From Ascidia mentula (Eukaryota > Chordata > Ascidiacea > Phlebobranchia > Ascidiidae): DNA of 64,000 bases. The stretch lies in contig OX387205.1 in NCBI GenBank assembly GCA_947561715.1, positions 3,725,001-3,789,000 on the forward strand, read 5' to 3'. Within the stretch, counting starts at the first letter, position 1; each line of letters opens with the position of its first letter. A model generated the notes under the pieces. The model searched no databases, had not been told where the DNA came from, and saw only the letters and a list, made by a program, of their open reading frames with translations. This document shows, in pieces, positions 37,855 to 48,809 of the stretch. The translations under genes were made by a program, and so were the position numbers.

Positions 37855-40800
37855 TAATAAGAAGAGTTGGCAAAAGAATTTGCCTTCAAAAATTACGAAG
37901 AAATTTTGTGTAACAAAAAGGGGGATAAAATTTGTTTCCAGGTAAATGTTAATAACCTATTTATTTCGATTGTGCCTTCATGAAGATCAGGCAACTGCAA
38001 AATGAGTTGGTTATGTCATAAAGGTCAAGTTCCCCTACACAGGAAATATCACAGCCTGATTTGGAAAAGTAACAAAGAACCATAAAAATTTGAAGTAACT
38101 TTGCATATATGTGAGAAGACCTTGGAATTGTGGGAAGTTTAGGAAAAAGGCACTTTCTGACAATGCAGGGGTGGACTCTTTATGTATGTGTGTGTGTTTA
38201 CTGTTTTGGGAAGGGTTTTACTGATCAGCTCCACATTCAAAGAAAAGTTAAGATAGTAATCAATAGCCTTGCATATATACAAACCAAGAAATATGCAAAA
38301 TTATACCTGGCTGAAAAAATAGACTATTCAGTGTGCAAATATACATTTAAAAAAACATATGGTGACAGTCAGATGGTGACATCTATGTGGGATCCACTTT
38401 TCTTTAAAACAAATATATTTGCTAAAGATATGTCCGGTACTTATCTGTAGACAAGGAATGAAAAAAAAGAAAGCTCTTCTGTTACCACATAATTTTCTTT
38501 CGGGTGAAAGCAAACATGACAACACATTACAGTAACAGTTTTTGTCTTTTCATATCAATTGGTACAGAAGCCAGCAACTGCTGTCAAGTTCAATGCTGTA
38601 CAATTACAAAAACTGATGTTTTCAGATTCAAATAAAAAACTGTTGCATTATGACAGTTAAGAGTACAATTTTTGTGGTAGCAATTGTGTTTTTCCATCTG
38701 GCAAGTCCATATTTATTCAATCAAAAGCAAGTAAAACCAGTTGGTCCATATAAACTCCTCTCAAAATCCATAAACAGATTCTCTGGCCATATGTACAGGA
38801 TTATTGCAAAAAGTTCTGAAAATCAAAACGTTGTGTTTTCACCCCTGAGGTAGGAAAGTAAGGTTTGCACTTTCATCTATTATATATTGTTTGTTACTAA
38901 TAATGTAACCATTTTTCAAAAAATGTGTTTGGAACAGCATGTATGCACCCAATATGACTTGACCAATCAACTAAAACATCTTGAGACTGTTTTATCAGAA
39001 ACAGAATTATTTAGCCAATTGTTTGGTTTGTTTATGATAAAATGTTGATAAAAAATTTTTATTTTAGCATTAGTCAAGTGATGGGTATGCTTCTCGCTGG
39101 AGCAAAGGAAAACACACGCAATGAGATTAGAACCGCACTGAAAATTAGGAGAATAAGTGATGCCACCACTCATGCCTTTCTGGGGTAAGCTACTAAATCC
39201 ATTGTTTCTGTACATATAAAGCTATTAATCTACATTCATCTATTGTTTAATTAGTTATAAGAAGACAAGGGCTATCTCTGGTGTAAGAGGGCCCACATTA
39301 AACATTGCAAATGGCATGTTCGTGAAGAATGGGTACACACTTTTTCAAAACTTTACACAATTGCTCACAAACCGGTATTCTGCGACAGTTCAAAATATTA
39401 ACTTCAGCAATGTACAGCAGGCTGTAGATACGTAAGTATGATTTTACCACACCTATTACCCATTTATGTGAAGGTAAGACCAACCATTTACATAATTAAT
39501 GTATTTTTGAAATGATTCCAAATGATTTTACAATTTTTAACTAAAAAAGTGTTTGTGATACTCAGTCACCAAAAACTAAACCACTACTTTTGTGTAATAT
39601 GTTAGCAACTATTATTAGGAAAGAACAGTTTAGCGCAATTTTCTAAACAAGCTTTGGTAAGGTTTTCCTTGCTTTATCATATACCAACATTCCTTATAAA
39701 ACTTAACAGTAAACCATTGTTTAGCCTTTATGTGGTGAGAAACCTAAAGACCAAATATGTTAAAAGGCGATGATTTCCAAATTTGCTGTTATGTATAGAA
39801 ACAATCAAAAAATTTGCAAAAGGAATGATTATTAAACATGTTTAGAATTAATGGCTGGGTTGAGCAGCACACAGAAAACATGATTCAAGATCTAATAAAG
39901 CCTGCAATAATCAATTCCATGACAAAACTTGTGATAGCCAATGCAGTTTTTTTCAATGCTGAGTGGGAGAATACCTTCGATTCATGTCAAAATGTAAGCA
40001 CAGATTTGCCATTGTGCTATCCTTATCAGACCCAATGAGCCACCATCCTAATTTTTCAGGCAATGAGTTTCAGAACAGCTGCAGGTCCAAAACAGGTTGA
40101 CTGCATGGGAATGTATGGGATTTTGGCAACACACAACGACCCCACTATGACATATATTGCATTTCCATATAAGTCTGTGCCACGTAGAACTTTATTCATG
40201 ATTATTGCAATGCCAAAACAATATGCAAGGGGCAATTCAGGTAAAAGTGGTTGCATGCCACTTTAGGAAGTAAATGTCTCAACGCAATAGTTTCTTCATG
40301 ACAACGACTAAGAATGCTTTTCCTAAGATTAAACCACTGTCATGAATATTAAATTGACAAAAATTTCATTCAAAGGTTTGACAAACTTTACTAAGACAGC
40401 AGGGAAGATTTTTTCCAGATTAGATCCCACGAAGTGGAAAATCAATAGAATGAAGGTCAAAATGCCCAAATTTAATGTTTCTTATGATGTTCAACTTAAA
40501 AAAGTGGGTATTGAATGAATGAAGAAATACTGAATACTTCTTTACGATGTCAATGGCATAACTCCTTTGTGAACATAAAGCAATTAATCTCATCTGTTAT
40601 TTTCCACCTTTTCTACCACCTATTATGACACACATATAAACGTCTTTTAACAAGACAATGCCACTTCTCACAAATAGTTGCTTCCTTGTGATGGATTAAT
40701 AATAGTTGACATTGCCAAGTAAAGGCCTTTATCATGGAAAAAATGTCTTGGGTGCATGATTTCATCATTGTTTAACAGGACAACCATGGGGACTTTAAAC

Positions 40801-42035
40801 AGTTTCTGGTGACTGACACACCTATATTTTTTGAAACTACCTTACTCTTCAAAAAATAACAACACCCCCTCAAAAAACTTTGAATTGTCGATACAGATTC
40901 TTAAGAAAATGGGTGTGGTTGATTTATTTTCTCCTGATCGCAGCAATCTGAGTGGTATCAGCGGCGAAGCACTTCATGTGACGGACTTCGTCCATAAAGC
41001 AAGAATTGAAGTCAATGAAAAAGGTACATGGAAATCTTTGAGGAACTTTTTGACATATTTTATGGAGTAAAGAAGTTATGGTTAGAAAGAAATTATAATG
41101 GCAACAGTTGTACAAACATTGTTTGAGCATATATTGTTGCATTTTCAGGAACAAGAGCTACAGCTGCTTCAGCTGCTTTTCTGCGCCCCAGAACTATGCC
41201 TGATGTATTTTTAGTTGACCGGCCATTCTTTTTTGGAATTTACAATATCCGAATTAGAATTTTTACTTTTCTTGGCAAGGTGGAGGATCCCTCAGTAGAA
41301 TGATTTCAGACTTAAGGCGATGTGAAAGCAAACAATATTTCATTTTGTAAATCAAACCTTATTAATCCAGAAATACATTCTTCATCATGAACTGTCCAAC
41401 ATTTTGAACTTTTAATGTCTTTTTTTTGTATAGTGGTGGGACTGACAAAATAAGCTGCTTTTTCTTACTTGCATTCCATTTCGTGTTTAAAAATTTCAAT
41501 TTTCAAATTTTATCAATTGGCCGGCAAACACTTATTAATGGTTTGTAAATAAATTCATTTCAGTTTAACATAGTGTTTTGCATTCATCGAATTGATGATC
41601 CAAGTTAGGTATGAATTTTAAAGCTTTGCGCTGATGATTCAGATGGTATTTCTGAATCACAATTCTAGGGACAGGAAAAGAGAAAGCTTGCATTGAAAGA
41701 GTTCCACATCATCTTTACATGAGTAATAATTTAATAACTTCGTTTGCAAATATTCAATTGAATCAATACCATTTCACTGAAACAATGCAGCAGTAGAAAG
41801 CCTTGATCAAGGTCAACAAGAAAGTTAAAAAAGTGCTATTAAAAACACAATGGCTCCAAAAATCCAAGGTTTAACACTAAATTGAGAAAAATTAAACAAA
41901 ACACAAAAAGCTAGAATTACTTCACCAACCAAGTATTTTTTGAACAACGGCACCAAGAAATTGTCATTAGAATTGGTGAATTACAATTAATTGACTTGTT
42001 TCCAAACAAGAAATAACAGCAAGAAATTAATTAAG
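37855..42035 (+). repeat. Segmental duplication unit 2 (serpin 4 with flanks)
   Basis: Matches 33440-37812 along its length, including introns and both flanks. Small indels and substitutions are scattered through the non-coding parts; the strongest local difference in coding sequence is in the reactive loop of exon 8. Boundaries are approximate. Confidence 0.8.
38650..41303 (+). CDS. Serpin 4, secreted serine protease inhibitor (P1 Arg)
   Basis: 410-aa serpin in eight exons: 38650-38849, 39068-39184, 39255-39431, 39846-39993, 40060-40240, 40376-40503, 40897-41023, 41149-41303. Same exon phases as serpin 3 and nearly the same protein except in the reactive loop. Signal peptide MTVKSTIFVVAIVFFHLAS. 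The hinge GTRATAAS has one Ala-to-Thr change. The loop then reads AAFLRPRTMPD, so P3-P1' is Arg-Pro-Arg374-Thr375. Pro-Arg before the cleavage point is a thrombin-like or other trypsin-family recognition pattern. The C-terminus ends in VEDPSVE. AATAAA lies at 41548-41553. The acceptor before exon 7 gives Ile where serpins 2 and 3 have Val, a single-base change. It belongs to the most recent duplication in the array. Confidence 0.93.
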
Positions 42036-42946
42036 GAATCTTGACAAAAAATAGTTTTGTCAGAAAATTTATATTATTTTGTTGTTCTTGTAATGTTGCA
42101 TGGATTTTCCAAAAAAATTGTTTTTTTAGATCATGGAATTGAAAGCAAATGCTTTCTTAATTGAATGCCAAGTGTGTTGTGCTTGTTTTGTATTTATGGC
42201 AGCAGCTTTGCCAGAAGTTTACTGGAAACATGAAAGCCTACCTAAAAAGGACTTGAAAACAGTAGCTACTTAATAACTTCCTTGAGTGTCAATGTTGAAG
42301 TTTCAATTGGACTTCAGTTGCATAAGCAAACTTGACCTAAATTGGAAAATGTTAAATACAACAGAAAATTAGCAAACATTTTTCAAAACAATAGTCCAGA
42401 AAGTTTTCTGTAAATTGTGGTTGTGTATACTGTGCCAAAATTTAACCAAAAAAACATAATAAGCCCCAAGGCCGAAAAAGCTGAAGGTTGTGAGTCAACA
42501 GCCAAGCATTTACTTAAACTAACTTACCATGGCAAACTTTACATTCAATGTTAAAGCTTGAACAACAAGTGTAGCCATAACAGAAATGTGCTTAAAGATT
42601 GGCCTGAGGCACATTCAATTGACTCATACATCACATGCATCTTAAATGCTCTCAAGGAAGTATTCCAGCCCAATGAAAGTCTGTGGTTTTTCGACTTGTT
42701 GTGCAACCCGCAGTCCTCATAAAAGAAATTCCCAACCAGAAGAAAGGAACCACTGTGTATGTTAGTACGTTTATAAAAGTAAGCAAAGGACAGTAAACGT
42801 TTTGTAAAAGACAGTTAAAGAGCTCAGTAAATAGTACATGAGAAATTAATTGTTGTTCTGAATGTATTAAGTAAAAAAGTTTGCTTGCTTTTTGGGACAT
42901 GAACTATTTTCAGATTTATCTCCCAAATTTATTTATTTTGGCACAG
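41304..42946. other. Intergenic, serpin 4 to serpin 5
   Basis: Up to about 42035 it is the duplicated downstream flank shared with serpin 3. A short stretch near 42265-42350 (TTAATAACTTCCTTGAGTGT and following) resembles 32505-32630 downstream of serpin 2, suggesting remnants of another duplicated flank. No further exons were recognised. An acceptor-like TATTTTCAG ends at 42913, ahead of serpin 5. Confidence 0.5.
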
Positions 42947-45900
42947 ATGATCATGTGGCCCACGGTGTTATCATGTGTAGTTTTGTTATGTGTGTCAAGA
43001 GTTTCAGCATTTGGACCATACATGACAGAGTTTGTTGCTGCAAACAAGGCCTTTGCTGGTGAATTGTACAAGTACGTGGTTCAAGAGTCCAGCGAGCCCA
43101 ATGTAATATTTTCACCATTAAGGTAATAGCCATACTATTTACTGTGGATTTACTATCAGCATTAACATAATTGCCTATTAATTACAGCAAAACTTTGATT
43201 GATTGGACTGTTTTGTGTATGCTAAAACCACATTAATTAATATATATAATCAAAATTACTAAAAATTTGTTGACTAATTTCTCTTCTGTTATATATTTAC
43301 ATGCATTTTTCTTTCCAAAAAAATCAAAATTTTTTAATTGAAACTGTTTTGTGATGCCATTAAAACAATGCACCAGGGCATTGTGATGCACAATTTGAGA
43401 ACCACTGCTATAGGTTGTTTTTTCTATCCCCCAAAATTGTGTATGTGTGCTTGTGGTTTGATTGCGAACATGTCAAATAGACGAACTGCATTTTTCAAGT
43501 AAATTTTGTCCAAAGAATTTTATTACTAGCTTCAAGAAAATACATTTTCGGTCAGAATAAAAGTATTATTTTTTTAGCATATCACAGGCACTTGGCATGG
43601 TGCTTGCTGGTGCGAAAAACAACACCAACTTTGAAATCAAAAGAGTTCTTGAGGTTTTGGATTTGGAAGATTTCAGAGTACATAATCTCATGAGGTAATT
43701 AGCAAAATACATCATAGACTTTATCATAAACTTAAACCTATAAAACATTTGCATCAAAATATAATTAGTAATTTTGTTTTGAAAAATTTTGTCCTACAGG
43801 AAGATGTATGGAAACAGTGTTGAAAAATCCCCTCAGCCACTGTTGAAAGTAGCCAACCGCATGTTTGTTCAGCAAAGTTTTTTGGTGAAAGATGAATATA
43901 ACAGCATCATGAAAAATCAATATAAAGCACCGACAACCCCAGTGAACTTTAACGAAGCTGAACAAGCTGCACAAATGTAACTTTAAAAATATTATGTTTT
44001 AAATAAAAACATGTGATGGCACATTTGAATTCACAATGTAAAATTTAAGTTTCAGAAAACGCATTAAAAAGTTTGCATTACTGTAAAACTCACAAGTTTT
44101 CGATTATTTATAATTTATAAATACTGGTAGCACTCACGAATACTTAAAATAGATAAATGAACAGACAACTATGTAGATGCTATAGTTATTTGCATAGTGT
44201 AGAAAAACAGGGTTCCTAAAATTGTATTTTTCTTAACTGTAACAAAACATTGACCTGTAGCGCCATCTGTTACGATTGCTGTTTGAAACATTTAAAGATA
44301 TAATTAATGCTATACAATGCACGATTGACAGCATGTTGGGGTGCCTTGTTTAATTGCATCAATGTTTTGTACAAAACAATATTTTATATGGTAACATCAC
44401 AATACAAAACCAACATGACATTGTTATTGAATTGTGATACAAGTAACAAAACATGTGGTTTTCAGGATAAATTCTTGGGTGTCAAACAACACAGAGGGAT
44501 ATATTAATGACCTTGTTGATCCAGATTCTTTCAGTGGGTTTACGAGGTTGGTTTTGGTCAATGCTTTGTATTTTGAAGGAAGCTGGCAGAGAAAATTTGA
44601 AAAGCTCCCAGGGGTCAGTTTTGAATTTTCGAAATTGTTTTATTTGTTGAATAAATTATTGAATACATATCATGTTCTTGCATGTTGATATTTAATTGCA
44701 ATACAAAAAAATAAACAAATTTAATATAGTCAATGTTCTACAAAATTAATTTACTGTTTTTTTTTATTGGATTAAACTGACCTTTGAATAATTTTAGACT
44801 TGCCCATTTTATGTGACGCATGATAATGCAGTGGATGCCCCCTGCATGAAATATACCGGAAGTGTAAAAACAACATCTCATGACCAAATGAGATTTGTGG
44901 CTTTTCCTTACATATCAACACGAGATGACCATAAAACATCTTACTTGGTCGTTGGTGTGCATGATCAGCAAGGTATTGGTTATTAATTTAGAACTACTGA
45001 AAAAAGGGCAAGTTTATACTATGCTAAGCTACTGCTTTTGAAGATGTTGAGTAAGTAATTTCATTTAGTGAAACTAACTTATTCTGAAAAAAAAACTAGC
45101 ATGTAGATGGGCATATGCATTTAGAAACTGATGCTTGGACACTATTAAAATGCTTGTCAGTCTCTCTAATAAATGGGTTACTTTATTGATGGAATAAGAT
45201 TATCAATGATGATAGTGGGTCATACAAGATAATGATTGGTTGTGATAGCTTGCATCTAACATTTTAACGGTCACCATTCGAATGTTTTTTTTTTGTAAAT
45301 TATCGTCTTGTTATATTATAACTAAAACAAACAGAAGTTAAAGGAAATTATACATCACCACTACAAATGAAACATTTCTATAGATTTGCAAAGCTTTCTT
45401 CCCGATATGAGGAGCACTTTAAAGTACATGGATGTTTCACAATGGGACAGCAGAAATAGCATTGTAACTATGCCAACATTTACACTCAGCGGGGATATGG
45501 ATGTAAAAAAGGTAAGTGCATAAAATTTGCAAAATTTAGTGCCATGCTTTACACAATTCTTAGTAGGGCATGCATTTCTTGACAAGCAGTTACATTTATC
45601 CCTATTCAAGAAAGTGGCATTTTACACCCATATATAATGTTTATATAACACTGTGTCAGGCTAAAGCCACGATCATTGACTACTGCATTACATGGCTTCA
45701 CCATCATTTTATATTCATGATGGATATTAGTGCTGGAAAAAAATCTTAACATGTCGATATATTAGATTCTACAAAATTTGAGGGTAAAGGAAGTTTTTCA
45801 ACAATCATTCAGTGACCTGAGTGGAATTAGCGACGAGCCCCTCTATGTGTCAGACTTTCTTCACAAAGCATACATAGATGTCAATGAAAATGGTAATGCC

Positions 45901-46271
45901 AGATGCCAAATAACACAGCTTTTTTGTAACAACATACTCAAGATCAGCATTTATTCATTGGTCAGTGATAATATGAAAGGGAGGTTGACAATAAACCTTG
46001 GTAACCATGTCCCAACAAACCTAAATAAAATATGATTCTGCCAAATCTTGCATTTATATCTAAAAAAACTGATATAGAATGTAATGATGTATATTTATTT
46101 TTTATACTAGGCACAGTTGCAGCTGCTGCTTCTGCAGTGTCGATCTTTAGCAGAGCTAATATGGGCCCTCTGATTTTGAATGTGGACAATCCATTTTTCT
46201 TCGGAATTTACAACGAGATTTCAGAAGTGTTTACATTTCTCGGAAAAGTTGGTGATCCAACACAAAAGTGA
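42947..46271 (+). CDS. Serpin 5, secreted serine protease inhibitor (P1 Arg)
   Basis: 402-aa serpin in eight exons: 42947-43122, 43578-43694, 43800-43976, 44466-44613, 44798-44972, 45384-45511, 45766-45892, 46111-46271. All frames join. The start ATG at 42947 opens a signal peptide ([15 protein letters not shown], to about residue 21); an in-frame ATG ten bases later at 42953 is not excluded. Exon 1 ends in NVIFSPLR; exon 4 has [14 protein letters not shown]; exon 8 has [11 protein letters not shown] and FLGKVGDP. The hinge GTVAAAAS is inhibitory-type; predicted P1-P1' is Arg364-Ala365 in the loop [12 protein letters not shown]. It is clearly diverged from serpins 2-4 but shares the exon plan, so it stems from an older duplication. 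Confidence 0.92.
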
Positions 46272-47519
46272 AAAATGGTTCTTGGCATTAGAATGTAAAT
46301 ATTCAGCATTGACTACTTGCTTGCAAAGCATATATAAGGCTAAAACTCCAAATGTTACAAGCTAATCTTAAAATATATATATACCAACTGTGTACATTTA
46401 CATGAAATCAATTCAGTGCAGTTAACAACCGACATCTATTGTATTTAATGCACTAACTATACATGTCAGTATTTGGGTAAGTAGTATTCAGACGAAACAA
46501 CAAATATCGCTTCAAGCACAATCAAGCAAATCCTGTAACAAAGAGGCAGTAAAACACCTTCTGCAATAGCAATTTCAGTATGATAATTCTGTATGTTTTT
46601 GTACCAATGTGTGGTGAATTCCCTAACATGTGGCCAGCGAAATCATCTGCAGTCTGTATGTCATTTAAAAACATTATTGTTCTATAAAAATTCAATGAAT
46701 TTACTAAAATTGAAGATGGGCCATGTACAGAAATACAACATCATTTGATTGTATTGTGTCTGTGTGCTGCTAACAACTATGCAACAGTGTAAATGTAACA
46801 GATAGCACATACAGGAAGTCAACAGAATGTGGATTAGACGTTTCAGGTGGAAACTTTATGTATTCTAACAAATCTAAGTAAGTCAAAAGTAAGCTCAGCA
46901 TTAGGTGGACTGTGGACATTACAATTTGAACACCCCCTGTAACATGTTTCTTCATTTTTCTTTTTGAAAAGAATTTAGCCAATTACACGAAGTTAGTGTG
47001 ACACATTAATACACATATTGCCTAGTAAATAAGTGTAACAATGTGCAGAAGCAATACTACTCGGCTTTGAATACAAGAAAACTTGCCATGTAAGTAATTA
47101 ACACTGGTGTAGAGAAAATTTACTGCTGAGTTCGCCAAAAAAACATGTTTTATACAGGTTTTAGACTGCATTACCGCCCTAAAAAACTCACAATGTTAAC
47201 AAAGAAACGACCTTATGAAATTGGCATTTTTACTCACCGCACCTCCAGCAATCCATAAAACATTTGCAATCTCACATAAATCTAATTTCTCACCAAATTT
47301 GTGTTTTTCCTTCATACTTTCAATCCCGAATTCCGCGTGTGTTTGTTGCTGAATACAGTTGTGAAACTAAACTCTAACATGTAATAACAAAACAAAATTG
47401 TTAGTTGTTCTTTCCAAAAAGGTTTCCAACATTTTAACAATTTTGCACAGAATTATCAATGACAATATAACAAAATCATTTCAAATGTTTTAAATATTCA
47501 ACATCACTAAACAAAAATG
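46272..47519. other. Intergenic between convergent serpin 5 and AGK
   Basis: The two genes converge here, so both 3' ends should lie in this 1.2-kb gap. I see no ORF with recognisable domains and no confident RNA gene. Confidence 0.5.
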
Positions 47520-48809
47520 CTATTGTGAAAAAATCATGTTCAGTTTGTTCGGCAAAATTTCAATAGTACAAGGCATTGCCTCATAGTCTTCACTGTCCAC
47601 ACTAAACCAAGACCCTTCTACATTATTGGGTCTTAGCACCAATTTGCCGCATTGTATTTCTGTTGTTGGGTGAATTGCCATGTATCGTCCTGAGGCATTT
47701 CTAAGTGGGCCTTTGGTAATGTATTCCAATCTATCAAATGAATCATCCTCAGTTGTCACAGTTAAAGACGCATTTTCCCTTTTTGCATCATATTCGTGAG
47801 TGTTTAAAGTAACCATAAATTCAAGTGTCTTTATGTTAAGACCCTCAACATCATACGTTATGACACCTTCATTATCCTCCTCATCATATGTTATGACTTT
47901 TTCATTATTCTCCCCATGCTTCCAGGGCCACCACCAGGTCACAGAATCAAATAACTTTGAAAGTACAGAGGCAGTAGCTTGTCGTTGCAACATAGAGTTA
48001 TCTTGCTGTTTTTCATCTTCTGGAATTGGTTCAGGATTCTTGTATGACAACTCTATCACCCTTGGTGTGGTTGTTTCTCGGCGAAACGAAGCAAAAACAA
48101 ATGTCATATACTTCTTTAGTGGTCCAAAGTACCAGTATTTTGAAGTTTTTGCCATGGCATCTCTGTAAGACCCCCATCTGATGTCCGACAATGCAAACAC
48201 CGGTTTTCCACCATTCTCCGCTTCAATCTTCATAATATCCATTTTCCTGGTTTTCCCTTCAAGTAAATCAGATGTGGATTTCATTATCCACTGGGCAGGT
48301 CTGTCTTCGCCATTCTGATTCAGAAGTTTGCAAATTGTGTTGGTTTTACCCAAAGGAATTATACCTATTGGCACATCTTTCCAATCAGCAAAATCTGGAC
48401 GACGAAGCAACCCAGTCACAACCTCATTAACTGTTCCATCACCACCAGCTGCTATAAGCATGTCGGGCTTGTCCAAAACCGACATAAACTGCTTTGCTTG
48501 TCCCTCATATTCTGACCGTATAATATTTACTTGACATCCTGAAAGGTGAAGAATCGGTGCAGCATTTTTATCGAAAAGGTTTGACGCTTTCCCCTTGTTT
48601 GCAGCAGGGTTTAGAAACACAAGAATTTTTTTAGGTTCCTCAAATAATTTTATGGGTTCAGTACTGAAATGTTCAACACTTTGACACATTGTGTGACGAA
48701 AAAGATGGTCATTGTACAACCCATTAATATATTTTCCAATGACTGTTGCAAATATTGCACCAGCTATAGACTTCTTGGGATTGTTCCTGATAGCTTTTAT
48801 TGTGTTCAT
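47520..48809 (-). CDS. AGK: Acylglycerol kinase, mitochondrial
   Basis: 429-aa lipid kinase encoded by one uninterrupted exon. AGK phosphorylates mono- and diacylglycerol to lysophosphatidic and phosphatidic acid and in vertebrates is also a subunit of the TIM22 inner-membrane import complex. Visible marks: a hydrophobic N-terminal anchor (about residues 13-31), the DAGK catalytic domain with VFLNPAANKGKA (64-75), KNAAPILHLSG (81-91), YEGQAK (101-106), the nucleotide-binding GGDGT (122-126) followed by NEVVTG, and IPLGKTNT (151-158). Further on are RWGSYRDA, KYWYFGPLK and the C-terminal DSEDYEAMP. Length is close to vertebrate AGK (about 422). A short internal direct duplication (VITYDEED / VITYDVEG) lies in the linker. 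It is the only intronless coding gene in this window, and sits divergently from SEC16. Confidence 0.95.
   Translation of the reverse strand: MNTIKAIRNNPKKSIAGAIFATVIGKYINGLYNDHLFRHTMCQSVEHFSTEPIKLFEEPKKILVFLNPAANKGKASNLFDKNAAPILHLSGCQVNIIRSEYEGQAKQFMSVLDKPDMLIAAGGDGTVNEVVTGLLRRPDFADWKDVPIGIIPLGKTNTICKLLNQNGEDRPAQWIMKSTSDLLEGKTRKMDIMKIEAENGGKPVFALSDIRWGSYRDAMAKTSKYWYFGPLKKYMTFVFASFRRETTTPRVIELSYKNPEPIPEDEKQQDNSMLQRQATASVLSKLFDSVTWWWPWKHGENNEKVITYDEEDNEGVITYDVEGLNIKTLEFMVTLNTHEYDAKRENASLTVTTEDDSFDRLEYITKGPLRNASGRYMAIHPTTEIQCGKLVLRPNNVEGSWFSVDSEDYEAMPCTIEILPNKLNMIFSQ

Noticed and set aside
33440..42035. A single serpin gene with alternative reactive-loop exons
   Set aside because: Each loop exon is preceded by its own complete set of seven exons and a start codon, so these are separate genes and not cassette alternatives.
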